Shown here piece by piece: positions 1 to 7,861 of a DNA stretch of 64,000 nucleotides. The translations under genes were made by a program, and so were the position numbers. A model generated the notes under the pieces. That model was given only the letters and a program-made list of their open reading frames with translations. It had not been told where the DNA came from and ran no database searches. Positions within the stretch are counted from its first letter, which is position 1. Every line of letters begins with the position of its first letter. Source of the DNA: Variovorax ginsengisoli (GTDB lineage Bacteria > Pseudomonadota > Gammaproteobacteria > Burkholderiales > Burkholderiaceae_C); contig NZ_JAUJZH010000012.1 of the NCBI RefSeq assembly GCF_030486595.1, forward strand, positions 1 through 64,000, read 5' to 3'.

Positions 1-1
1 C

Positions 2-103
2 TACGAGAAACTCGAGCGCAGCTTCGTCGCCCTCAACCACCTTGCCGCTGCCATCATTGCCTTCCGCAAGGTACCTGCCGACGTCAACATAATTTACGGA
101 TAA
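2..103 (+). CDS. IS5-type transposase, C-terminal end only
   Basis: The window opens inside a reading frame that gives 33 residues before a TAA stop. It contains the block YEKLERSFVALNHLAAAII, which is characteristic of the extreme C-terminus of IS5-family DDE transposases. The rest of the element lies left of the window, so whether the copy is intact cannot be judged. It marks the left edge of a zone rich in mobile-element remains. Family assignment is from memory of the motif. Confidence 0.7.
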   Translation, partial: YEKLERSFVALNHLAAAIIAFRKVPADVNIIYG

Positions 104-497
104 GTTCTTAGGTCACGAAGCCGCCTGACTCGACGTGCATCGCCTCGTTGACGGCCGGCTCGCGCGCCTCGATCGGGCACGCCGGGGCGTCGCTCGGACG
201 CCGAAAGAAATCAAATCGCATGGTGTTTGGAGTGATGAACCAGTTCGATCTGCCGCATTCCGGTTGTTCGCATCCGGCCAGGCCGATGTTGGCAGTCCGG
301 CCTGCGCCGACCAGAGTCAGTTCATGCTGATTCGATCGGGCCAGTCCATCGGCCCGCCCCTGGCTCGGGACTGGACCGACGAAATGCGTTCAAACTGACC
401 CTGTGCAGCCGGTGCCCAGCGGACAACACTTCCTTCGTTGCGATTCGTTGCCGGACGAAATCACTCAAAGAAGCTATCAAGACGGATTGGTATTGAC
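104..497. other. gene-less stretch beside IS end
   Basis: No convincing gene. Short open frames exist on both strands but have no recognisable motif or ribosome binding site. The stretch probably includes the right end of the IS5-type element and degenerate accessory DNA. Confidence 0.4.
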
Positions 498-794
498 ATG
501 AAGGAAGTGACTGCGATGAAGAATTCTCTCGATCAAGGAGCCACGGCCGGCCCGATGGCACAGCGGCTCGACGGGCAGACCCGTGCAGCGACTTCGTTTG
601 CACGGATCAAGGATGCCCTGCACCACGCAGCCGCCGAATTGAAGGCCGGCCGGTGTGTGACAGTCTGGCCCGTCGACGCAGCGAACTGCAGGTTGGTGGC
701 ATGGGATTTCGACAAGCAGGCCGACGACGCGCACTTCGCGCCCACGGTCCCACTTGAGCTCGACCTTCCGACCAAACGTGGGGCATCTTTCTGA
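498..794 (+). pseudogene. unrecognised ORF, possible primase-like remnant
   Basis: About 98 residues from the ATG chosen here; a second ATG lies at 516. The only suggestive block is CRLVAWDFDKQADD, preceded by a GRCVTVWPVD-like strand. This loosely resembles the DxD catalytic region of archaeo-eukaryotic primase domains found in helicase-primase conflict systems. The frame ends soon after the motif and runs into phage-like debris, so a functional protein is unlikely. The resemblance may be chance; the assignment is weak. Confidence 0.25.
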
Positions 795-1159
795 AGCTGA
801 GTTGCTGCGGCCAATCCGATCGGGTGCCGCTGCTGAAATTCACTATCGACAAGAGCGGTGGTGGGCCGGGAGATCTCCCTGGACGTCGCCCACAAGCACA
901 GCGATGGCGCGGCCGCCAAGCTGTTGAAGCTGGCGATCGAGGGCCAGCGGCTGCGCTGCCTGGTCGAGTGGATGCGGTGCGCAAGCGCGGCTTCGCCTAC
1001 CTCTCGGCCGAGTACCACGAGGCCTGGCAGGACGCCGAGACGAGGCAGTCGCACGGTTGCGTGCTGCTGGCGGCCGGCCTGACGACGCGGCCGGTGATCA
1101 AGCGCCTGGACCTGGGCTCGAACCAGGGATCTACGGATCGACGGCCCGCGGGTCAGTAG
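795..1159 (+). pseudogene. phage scaffold/prohead protease-like gene, frameshifted remnant
   Basis: Two adjacent frames together give a phage-like protein. The first reads REISLDVAHKHSDGAAAKLL and LAIEGQRLRCLVEW. After a frame change near 970-980 the second reads RKRGFAYLSAEYHEAWQDAE and LLAAGLTTRPVIKRLD. The combination of a 'YLSAEYHE' block followed by 'TTRPVIK' resembles Mu-I-type prohead protease/scaffold proteins of prophages. No start codon or ribosome binding site remains and the frame is broken, so this is a relic of an integrated phage. The family call is from motif memory. Confidence 0.4.
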
Positions 1160-1640
1160 GCGATGCCCCGACGGTTTGTAAAGTAGCCCTCGGCGCATCC
1201 ATCATTCGCGCAACCGTGCTCACCTGCACGGAAATACCCCGCCACGGTATCCGTACTCCGATGCCCGTCATCGCCATCGTTTCTTGCAAGGGCATGTTCT
1301 GACGTCCCGCCTCGGTGACGAACCCCGACCGCAGCGAGTGCGCCGAGAATCATCTCCCACCCCTGCCAGCGCACACCGGGCCTTCACGATGTCCCGCACC
1401 GCGGTGCCCGAGAGTCCGTCAGTGCCGAGCTTGCCGTTCTTGAGGATGCCCCGGAAGAGGGGCCCCTATGTGATCCCGCTCGCCTTGAGCCAGGCGTCCA
1501 GCGCCACGGCGGCCGACCCCACCACCGGCTTCACGTCTTCCCGTCGGACCCTTCCCGTTGTGGTTCGTCTTCCAGCTCGCCAGCGTGTACAGATAGGCGC
1601 CTTCATCACCACGGTGCAGGTTCTCGAACACGGAGATCAT
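1160..1640 (-). pseudogene. tyrosine recombinase (phage-type integrase), decayed C-terminal domain
   Basis: Read on the minus strand in shifting frames, this stretch gives the catalytic domain of a tyrosine site-specific recombinase. In order: EGAYLYTLASWKTNHNG, VALDAWLKASGIT, GPLFRGILKNGKLGTDGLSG, AVRDIVKARCALAG, HSLRSGFVTEAGRQNMPLQE, and HRSTDTVAGYFRAGE. HSLRSGF is the His-x-x-Arg box and VAGYF would hold the nucleophilic tyrosine. A stop interrupts 'SGIT*GPLF', and at least one single-base deletion splits 'MTG' from 'HRST' near 1260. The N-terminal half is absent; the ISKra4-type element begins immediately upstream of the remnant. Clearly inactive. Confidence 0.65.
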
Positions 1641-1645
1641 CGCAA

Positions 1646-1668
1646 TCCTGGGGGTGTGCAGTGCAGCA
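1646..1668 (+). repeat. left terminal inverted repeat of the IS
   Basis: A 23-bp sequence that is the exact reverse complement of 3226-3248. It lies 16 bp beyond the transposase stop codon and defines the downstream end of the element. Confidence 0.8.
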
Positions 1669-1683
1669 TCCTTGCTCCACCGC

Positions 1684-3216
1684 CTACGCCGCGAGCGGTG
1701 CCTGGTCCCGAGCTCCGAAACCCGGATACCAACTCTCGAAGGACGCGCGTAACTCGTCATTGAGGACCTGGGTACGAACCTGGAGGAGCAGATGCGCGCC
1801 GCGCGGCGTCCAGCGCATCTGCTGCTTTTTCACGAACCGCTTGGAGCTCACCTGGTTGACCGCGGATTCAACGAAGCCGGTTGCAATGCGCTCCCCGCAC
1901 CGGTACCGCTCTCCGTAGTTGACGATGGCGCCGGCGTTGTTGTCGACGTAGGTCGCGAATTCACCCAGCGCCCGATCAAGTTTCTTCAGCACGACCGAAG
2001 GCGGCCGCCCAGCTTGCCTGTCCTGCTCGAGCACGCCGTCGACTTCCTCGACCAGGTCATACAAGGTTTCGTCGGCGCGGATCACGTTTCCATGCCACAG
2101 GAACCATTTGACGCGTTCGATGCCCTTGAGGAGGTTTTCCTTCTCCGAGCCTTGCCGCCCGCGTGCCGTTTGCAAGAGCTGCTCGATGCGCATGGCCACG
2201 TGGAACCAATCCAGAACGTGCTCGGATCGCGGGTGCAGGAAGGCGCCAAGCTCGCGCACGGTGTCGCCGCCGTCACACAGGAGCGTGATGTGCTGTCGAG
2301 GGAGAATGCCTTGCGACTCGAGCACGGCGCGCAGCCTCCGCTTCGGTTTGCGGTCTATCCGATGGACGAAGGCGAAGACTTTCGCCGCACCTTCGTCCGG
2401 GATGCTCTTTCCGGCGATGACCTCGAAGCATCCGTTGGCACCCGGCAGGCGATCGCGACCTCGAATGTAGCCTCCGTCCAGCCCCACCGAGATGGGAGCG
2501 GCAGGTTCCGGCGAGGCTTCGATCTCGCGCTGGGAGCCGCCGTCGTAGGTGAACTGCTCCGGGCCGAGCTGCGCTTCGAGTCGCTCCGCGGTGTCCAGAA
2601 CGTGCCGACGAATGGCTTCCGGATGCAGCCCCTGGTCGACGGGCAACACATCATGCAACAGCGCACCGACCGCTGCGAAGGAGACTTGCGCGGCCCACTT
2701 GGCCTGCAGGTATGTCAGTTCTGGGGCCGTGTGCACCGTCAGCAGTTCGCTGAGCGGAGAGAATGTAGCCTCCCGGGATTGCTCGCAGCGGGGCTGCGCA
2801 AGTCGATATTCCCGAAGGCGGTGCGAAAGCGCAGCGGGTGGTAGCTTTGACCGCGCGCGGCTTGGCGCAATGCGGACAGGCCCTGCGGTCGGACAGGTAG
2901 GCATCCAGCTGCTCGTATTCGTAGGGAATCGCTCAAGGCGCCGCAGCTCCAGTTGTCCGATCAGGACTTCGTGCGCGTCGGTGTCGAAGAACACGCCGCC
3001 CTCTTGATGGACTCCGTACTCGCGACCGCGAATCTCGAAGCGATGAAGGTGCATGTCCTGCCAGCCGAACGCGACCTGCAGGATCTGGTGAAGCCGGGCG
3101 ACGCTGGTATCGCCGCGCACCGGAAGTCGCCGCCAGATCATCGGGCTGATGCTGCGCAGCACTGCGCGCAGCTGCAGGACCTCCTGTCGAGAAGATGCCC
3201 CGGTTTCCATCTCCAA
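1684..3216 (-). CDS. ISKra4-family transposase with pRiA4b ORF-3-like N-terminus, internally scrambled
   Basis: A 510-residue frame. Residues 14-97 match the plasmid pRiA4b ORF-3/IS1096 TnpR-like fold (LRSISPMIWRRLPVRGDTS, GWQDMHLHRFEIRGREYG). Residues 150-500 are an ISKra4 transposase: ISVGLDGGY (Asp247), LLCDGGDTVREL (Asp315), HVLDWFHVAMR, and GFVESAVNQV (Glu450) form the DDE set, followed by KRFVKKQQMRWTPRGAHLLL. Residues 99-141 make no sense in this frame. The expected sequence appears in the other two frames: YEYEQLDAYLSDRRACPHC, then SYHPLRFRTAFGNIDLRSP. Three small indels that sum to zero therefore scramble the CxxC region, and the enzyme is probably inactive. OrfA and OrfB are normally separate genes in this family, so the fusion is also odd. 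Confidence 0.75.
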   Translation of the reverse strand: MEMETGASSRQEVLQLRAVLRSISPMIWRRLPVRGDTSVARLHQILQVAFGWQDMHLHRFEIRGREYGVHQEGGVFFDTDAHEVLIGQLELRRLERFPTNTSSWMPTCPTAGPVRIAPSRARSKLPPAALSHRLREYRLAQPRCEQSREATFSPLSELLTVHTAPELTYLQAKWAAQVSFAAVGALLHDVLPVDQGLHPEAIRRHVLDTAERLEAQLGPEQFTYDGGSQREIEASPEPAAPISVGLDGGYIRGRDRLPGANGCFEVIAGKSIPDEGAAKVFAFVHRIDRKPKRRLRAVLESQGILPRQHITLLCDGGDTVRELGAFLHPRSEHVLDWFHVAMRIEQLLQTARGRQGSEKENLLKGIERVKWFLWHGNVIRADETLYDLVEEVDGVLEQDRQAGRPPSVVLKKLDRALGEFATYVDNNAGAIVNYGERYRCGERIATGFVESAVNQVSSKRFVKKQQMRWTPRGAHLLLQVRTQVLNDELRASFESWYPGFGARDQAPLAA

Positions 3217-3225
3217 AGCTTACTT

Positions 3226-3248
3226 TGCTGCACTGCACACCCCCAGGA
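3226..3248 (-). repeat. right terminal inverted repeat of the IS
   Basis: Exact inverted copy of 1646-1668. It begins 10 bp upstream of the transposase start and forms the transposase-proximal end of the element. Confidence 0.8.
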
Positions 3249-3556
3249 ATGTGATGCTCTCCTATGCCTGACCGGAAGCTCGCGATGCTGGTCGTTGCAA
3301 CGGCTGTCACCACGTCAACGAACACGGCACCGAACGAAGGGCGTCGACAACATGACAACGACGGATCACGTGGGTGTCGACGGCCGTGGCTACCGCCGCG
3401 TTGTGATTGCACGCCGAAGGCGGTCGCGTCAGCAGCTTCGCTTCGCCAGTTGGCGTCTTGGCGCTTATGATTTCGCCAATCATGGAGCCGGGTAATGGCT
3501 CGCAGCATCTGTTTTCTGCCGAGAGCTCGCCCCGGCGCCTTCACAATGGATTCGCC
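3249..3556. other. gene-less stretch between IS and LysR gene
   Basis: About 300 bp with no convincing gene on either strand. It must contain the promoter of the downstream LysR gene, but no strong promoter hexamers were recognised. Confidence 0.4.
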
Positions 3557-4501
3557 ATGTCACGCCAGCTCCCGCCTCTCAATCCCCTGCGTGCTTTTGA
3601 AGCTGCCGCAAGGCACCTGAGCTTCACGCGTGCGGCCGAGGAGCTTTTCGTCACGCCATCGGCCGTCAGCCATCAGGTCAAGGCGCTGGAGGAGAACCTT
3701 GGCATCACCCTGTTCCTGCGCGATTCCAAGGCCCTGGTTCTGACCGCCGCAGGCAAGGCCTACTTGCCGGGCGTACAAGAGGCCTTTCGGCAGTTGGCCT
3801 TTGCGACCTACCAGTTGCACCGTGAGCGCAGCATCCCCGCGCTCAAGATCAATCTGCCACCGACGTTCGCGACCAAGTGGTTAATCCCGCGCATGAAACG
3901 CTTCGTGCAGGCTCATCCCGAGGTCGACCTGAAGATATCAACGTCCAAGCACATGGTGGACTTTGCTCGCGAGGATTTCGACCTCGCGGTACGCTTTGGC
4001 CGCGGTGTGTACCCGGGCCTGCGTGCCGAGCGCTGCCTGCCGGTCGAGGTCTTCCCGGTGTGCGCACCATCGTTGCTGGCCGGGCCCGTGCCGTTGCGGG
4101 TTCCCGATGATCTGCGCCTGCACAGGTTGCTGCACGACGACAGCACCTACGACGACGTCAGCAATCCCGACTGGGCCACCTGGCTCGAGCACACCGGCGT
4201 GCAGGGCGTGGACACCACGCGTGGGCCTTCGTTCTGGCCGAGTCACTTGGTCATCGATGCAGCTATCGATGGGCTGGGCGTCGCCCTTGCCAAGCGCAGT
4301 TGGGTGGAGCGCGACCTGTTGGAAGGCCGGCTGGTCCGGCCGTTCGAAGGCCTGACCCTGCCGGTCGAGTTCTCCTACTTCTTCGTCTATCCGGAAGATC
4401 GTGCTGACGATCCGCGCCTTGGCATCTTCTTGGGCTGGGTCAGGCAGGAAGTCGCACGTGACGCTCAGACCGACGACGTCGCGCAGGCTGGGATCCTGTA
4501 G
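3557..4501 (+). CDS. LysR-family regulator, GcvA-like
   Basis: A 314-residue transcriptional regulator. The N-terminal winged helix-turn-helix (about residues 7-65) contains RAFEAAARHLSFTRAAEEL and VTPSAVSHQVKALEENLG, the classic LysR DNA-binding block. Residues 90-300 form the two-lobed effector domain; phrases such as LKINLPPTFATKWLIPR, FDLAVRFGRG and GLGVALAKRSWVE are typical of the GcvA-like branch. The ATG at 3557 gives the usual LysR length, although the frame is open further upstream. It converges on a CoA-transferase/crotonase pair. It may control that pair or a lost neighbour; the effector is unknown. Confidence 0.88.
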   Translation: MSRQLPPLNPLRAFEAAARHLSFTRAAEELFVTPSAVSHQVKALEENLGITLFLRDSKALVLTAAGKAYLPGVQEAFRQLAFATYQLHRERSIPALKINLPPTFATKWLIPRMKRFVQAHPEVDLKISTSKHMVDFAREDFDLAVRFGRGVYPGLRAERCLPVEVFPVCAPSLLAGPVPLRVPDDLRLHRLLHDDSTYDDVSNPDWATWLEHTGVQGVDTTRGPSFWPSHLVIDAAIDGLGVALAKRSWVERDLLEGRLVRPFEGLTLPVEFSYFFVYPEDRADDPRLGIFLGWVRQEVARDAQTDDVAQAGIL

Positions 4502-4576
4502 ACGCTGCGCTGCAGCACGCGGCGCCAGATAAATTGTGGTGCGCGCCTACGAGGTTTCGTCTTGCCGGATGCGTGT

Positions 4577-5812
4577 TCAGACTTCTTTAGGAGTGGGCGA
4601 AGCGATCGACTCATCGAACGTGCCGAACGCGCCGGCCCGGCGAAGGGCTTCGATCCGGGCCGGGTCCATGCCCCATTCCTCGAGCACTTCAGCCGTGTGC
4701 TGGCCGAGCAGCGGTGCGGGATAGCGCACCTGCTGGGGCGTACCCCGTAGTTTTATCGGGAAGCCCAGGGTCCTGACCTTGCCCTCGACCGGATGGTCGA
4801 TCTCCATCGTCATCTCGCGAGCGCGCGCCTGCTCGCTGTCCATAGCCTCGGCGTAGTCGAGGATCGGCGCCGCCGGCACGCCCGCAGCCAGCAGTTCGTC
4901 GACCCATTCGTCGGCGGTGCGACGGGCCAGTTCCTTCTCCAGCAGCGGGATCAGTTCGCCGCGGTTGCGAATGCGCGCCACGTTATCGGTGAACCTCGGA
5001 TCCGCTGGCAGATCGGGCCGCCCGACGACCTCGCACAGAGCCTTCCACAACTTGGGATTCGCGGCACCGACGACCAAGTAGCGGTCCGACGCCCGAACGG
5101 CCTGATAGGGCGCGCTCATGCGGTTTGCGCTGCCCAGCGGCTGGGGTGCCTTGCCGGTTCCCCACAGCTCGGCCGTCTCCCAGATCGACAGGCCCATGGC
5201 GGTTTCGAGCAGCGACGCGTCGATGTACTGCCCCTTGCCGCTGGTCTCGCGGCCGATCACGGCGCTCAGGACCGCATAGGCGGTGAACAACGCCGCCCCG
5301 AGGTCGGCGATTGGCACGCTCGACTTGACCGGAGCAGCGCCGGGCTCGCCCATCACGCTCATCACGCCACTGCTGGCTTGGGCGATCAGGTCCAGGCCCG
5401 GCCGGCGTGACCAGGGACCGGTTTGCCCGAATCCCGAGATGCTCGCATAGACCAGCCGCGGATTGATGGCGTGCAGCGTGTCAAAGTCGATCTTCAGGCG
5501 GGCCGCGACCCCCGGACGGTTGTTCTCCACGAGCACATCGGCATTGCGGACCAGTTCGTAGAAAGCCTCCAGGCCTTGCGGATTCTTGAGGTCGATCTCG
5601 ACACTGCGCTTGTTTCGATTGAGCGCCAGGAAGCCTGCGCTGTCCTCGCCCTTTAGGCGGAAGCCCATGGCGCGCCGCGTCTGGTCGCCGACCTTGGGCG
5701 TCTCGACCTTGATCACGTCTGCGCCCATGTCGCCGAGCAGCATGCAGCAGAAGGGGCCGGCCATGATCTGGCTGACGTCGAGGACACGAATGCGGGAGAG
5801 GGGAAGGGTCAT
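4577..5812 (-). CDS. CaiB/BaiF (class III) CoA-transferase
   Basis: A 411-residue family III CoA-transferase, which moves CoA between carboxylic acids through an aspartyl-CoA intermediate in the cytoplasm. The N-terminus reads LDVSQIMAGPFCCMLLGDMG and ADVIKVE, followed by NRNKRSVEIDLK and VLVENNRPG, all family hallmarks. PIADLGAAL places Asp170 where the nucleophile of formyl-CoA transferase (Asp169) sits. Length is normal. A crotonase gene lies 36 bp upstream on the same strand, so the pair probably activates an acid to its CoA ester and then modifies the acyl chain. The substrate cannot be read from the sequence. Confidence 0.9.
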   Translation of the reverse strand: MTLPLSRIRVLDVSQIMAGPFCCMLLGDMGADVIKVETPKVGDQTRRAMGFRLKGEDSAGFLALNRNKRSVEIDLKNPQGLEAFYELVRNADVLVENNRPGVAARLKIDFDTLHAINPRLVYASISGFGQTGPWSRRPGLDLIAQASSGVMSVMGEPGAAPVKSSVPIADLGAALFTAYAVLSAVIGRETSGKGQYIDASLLETAMGLSIWETAELWGTGKAPQPLGSANRMSAPYQAVRASDRYLVVGAANPKLWKALCEVVGRPDLPADPRFTDNVARIRNRGELIPLLEKELARRTADEWVDELLAAGVPAAPILDYAEAMDSEQARAREMTMEIDHPVEGKVRTLGFPIKLRGTPQQVRYPAPLLGQHTAEVLEEWGMDPARIEALRRAGAFGTFDESIASPTPKEV

Positions 5813-5848
5813 GGAGAGGCTCGTTGTCTGGGAATCAGTAGGACGTTT

Positions 5849-6628
5849 TCAGCGGCCGACGAAGGCCGGGCGGGTCTTGTCGAGAAAGGCCCGGTAGCCG
5901 ATGCGGAAGTCCTCGGTATCGAAACAGTCGAACGCCTCGTCGAGCTCGGCGTCCGACAAGGGCGCTGCCGCCTCGAGCCGTCGCACGAAGCGCTTGTGCC
6001 AGCGCGCCACTAGCGGGGCGCCGTGGGCGATCCGGCGCGCAGTGGCCTGGCTTTCCGGCAGCACTTGGGCATCTTCGACGACCCGATTGACGAGACCCTT
6101 CTGAAGTGCCTCCGCGGCGCCGAAGACCCGCCCCTCGAGGACGATCTCCAGTGCCACGGCCCGTCCGGCAAGTGCCAGCAGGCCGCCGAGTTCGCCATGG
6201 GACATGACGAGGCCCAGCCGGTTGATGGGCGCGCCGAAGCGACTCGACGTGCCGCAGATGCGAATGTCGCAGATGGAGGCTAGTTCCAGGCCGCCGCCGA
6301 CGCAGGCGCCCTGAATCGCCGCCAGGGTGGGATGCCTGCTTTCGGAAACTGCCTTCATTGCACGGTGCGTCACAGCGGCAAAGGCGCGCGCATGCGCCTT
6401 GTCGAGCCGGGTACGAGGAAACTCCTCGATGTCGGCGCCAGCGGAAAATGCCTTATCGCCAGCGCCACGCAGCAGCACGCAGCGAACCGAATCATCGTTC
6501 TCGAGGTCGCAGAAGATATCACCCAGACCCTGCCACATGGCCTCGTTCATGGCGTTCATCTTTTGCGGGCTGTTGAGGGTCAGGGTAACGATGTGCGCAT
6601 CGCGTTCAACGATCAGGGCTTCGGTCAT
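5849..6628 (-). CDS. enoyl-CoA hydratase/isomerase family protein
   Basis: A 259-residue crotonase-fold protein acting on acyl-CoA thioesters. The oxyanion-hole segments are present: FSAGADIEEF (about residues 61-70) and GACVGGGLELASICDIRI (about 108-124). Glu115 corresponds to one catalytic glutamate of classical enoyl-CoA hydratase. The second glutamate, expected in an FGxPE block, is replaced: the sequence reads FGAPINRLG with Ile135 at that place. A simple hydratase reaction is therefore doubtful; isomerase, hydrolase or lyase activity is possible. It is the first gene of a two-gene unit with the CoA-transferase. Confidence 0.88.
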   Translation of the reverse strand: MTEALIVERDAHIVTLTLNSPQKMNAMNEAMWQGLGDIFCDLENDDSVRCVLLRGAGDKAFSAGADIEEFPRTRLDKAHARAFAAVTHRAMKAVSESRHPTLAAIQGACVGGGLELASICDIRICGTSSRFGAPINRLGLVMSHGELGGLLALAGRAVALEIVLEGRVFGAAEALQKGLVNRVVEDAQVLPESQATARRIAHGAPLVARWHKRFVRRLEAAAPLSDAELDEAFDCFDTEDFRIGYRAFLDKTRPAFVGR

Positions 6629-6785
6629 GGGTTCTTTCGGCTGGACCCGTCAGGGCGGGCAATGGAGGCGCAGTTTAGGGAGCATCGGCCGCCGGCTCAA
6701 AGCGAGAAAAACTGGCGGGCCTTTCAAGAAAATCTTGTTCTCCCGCTTGTGAATATTTCTCCGCCCACCTTCAAGTAAATCCACG

Positions 6786-6814
6786 TTGCCACAGGTGGCA
6801 GCGCTTCCTAGACT
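6786..6814 (+). promoter_or_regulatory. candidate sigma-70 promoter for the Bug/FAH operon
   Basis: TTGCCA (6786-6791), a 17-bp spacer, then TAGACT (6809-6814). Transcription would start near 6821, giving a leader of about 54 nt before the ATG at 6875. It lies in the divergent gap with the crotonase gene. Prediction by eye only. Confidence 0.45.
6787..6800. promoter_or_regulatory. 14-bp palindrome overlapping the -35 box
   Basis: TGCCACAGGTGGCA has perfect 6-bp arms around a 2-bp centre. It sits on the -35 hexamer of the candidate promoter, a typical place for a repressor operator. No dedicated regulator gene adjoins this operon except the LysR gene about 2.3 kb away, so the binding protein is unknown. 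Confidence 0.4.
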
Positions 6815-6874
6815 GTCGTCCCACCCTTGCGCCAAGCGCGCGCCGCGAACCATTTCAAGCGACCTGGAGACAAC

Positions 6875-7861
6875 ATGCGACGACGACAATTCATTTCCGC
6901 GGCTGCAGGCACTGGTGCGACCATCTGCATCCTCGCAGTCGCGCCGCGGACCGCCATCGCCCAGACGCTGCCACGCGGACCGGTGCGGATCGTGGTGGGT
7001 TTTCCGCCGGGCGGTGGCACCGATGTGGTAGCGCGCGTCATTGCGCAGCAACTGGCCACGTTGTGGGGCATTCCGGTGCTGGTCGACAACCGGGCCGGCG
7101 CTGCCGGCGTGATCGCCGCGGAATACGTCGCCAAGCAACCGGCAGATGGCAGCACCTTGCTGATGACGAACTTCAGCAACCATGCGGTCGCGCCCAACCT
7201 CTATCCGAACATCGGCTACGTGGTGGAGCGGGATTTCTCGCCCATCATGCTCGTGGGGATCGTGCCGAGCCTACTGGTCTGCCGCCCCGAGCAGCCGGAC
7301 CGCACGGTGCAGGCAATCGTCGAGCGCTGCCGGGCCGCGCCCGGCAGCGTGAGCTTCGGATCGGCGGGCCCGGGATCGGTCCAGCATCTCGCGCTTGAGA
7401 TGTTCAAGCTGCGCGCGGGCATCGATGCCATGCATGTCCCCTACAAGGGCTCGGCCCCGATGATCACCGACCTGATCGGCGGGCAGATCGACTACAGCTT
7501 CGAGACCATGTCGTCGGCCGCGCCGCACGTCGCCAGCGGCAAGCTGCTGCCGATCGCGCAGACTCGCCTGCACCGGGCAGCGGCGATGCCGAAGGTGCCG
7601 ACGCTCGCCGAGTCCGGCTTCGCGGGCTTCGACGCCAGCACCTGGTACGGGCTGGCGGGCCCCGGGCAGATGAACACCACGCTCATCGAGCGCATGAACG
7701 GTGACTTTAACCGTGTCCTTGGCCTGCCGCAGGTGGCCGAGAAGCTGGTGGCCGTCGGAGCCGCGGACGGCGGTGGGACTCCCGCGCAGTTCACCGCTTT
7801 CATTGGCACCGAGAAGAGCAAATGGGCGAAAGTGATTCGTGAAGCGAAGGTGACTGTCTGA
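6875..7861 (+). CDS. Bug-family tripartite tricarboxylate receptor, Tat-type leader
   Basis: A 328-residue periplasmic binding protein of the Bug/TctC family, which captures organic acids. The leader carries a twin-arginine-like RRRQFISAA motif and ends near AIAQ. The mature part opens with VRIVVGFPPGGGTDVVAR, the family's Asp-containing ligand loop, and later has HVPYKGSAPM and VPTLAESGF. The ATG at 6875 is preceded by CTGGAGA; earlier in-frame codons would block the leader. It heads an operon and overlaps the next start by one base (TGATG), so its ligand is probably the substrate of the downstream enzymes. No TctA or TctB membrane partner is nearby. Confidence 0.92.
   Translation: MRRRQFISAAAGTGATICILAVAPRTAIAQTLPRGPVRIVVGFPPGGGTDVVARVIAQQLATLWGIPVLVDNRAGAAGVIAAEYVAKQPADGSTLLMTNFSNHAVAPNLYPNIGYVVERDFSPIMLVGIVPSLLVCRPEQPDRTVQAIVERCRAAPGSVSFGSAGPGSVQHLALEMFKLRAGIDAMHVPYKGSAPMITDLIGGQIDYSFETMSSAAPHVASGKLLPIAQTRLHRAAAMPKVPTLAESGFAGFDASTWYGLAGPGQMNTTLIERMNGDFNRVLGLPQVAEKLVAVGAADGGGTPAQFTAFIGTEKSKWAKVIREAKVTV

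Larger units (their letters stand above)
1646..3248 (-). mobile_element. ISKra4-type insertion sequence with perfect 23-bp ends
   Basis: A 1603-bp element bounded by perfect 23-bp terminal inverted repeats: 1646-1668 reads inward as TCCTGGGGGTGTGCAGTGCA followed by GCA, and 3226-3248 is its exact complement. One long minus-strand reading frame fills the interior. No target-site duplication is visible in the immediate flanks. The element abuts the integrase remnant on its left. The ends were found by direct comparison; the family name follows from the transposase. Confidence 0.75.
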
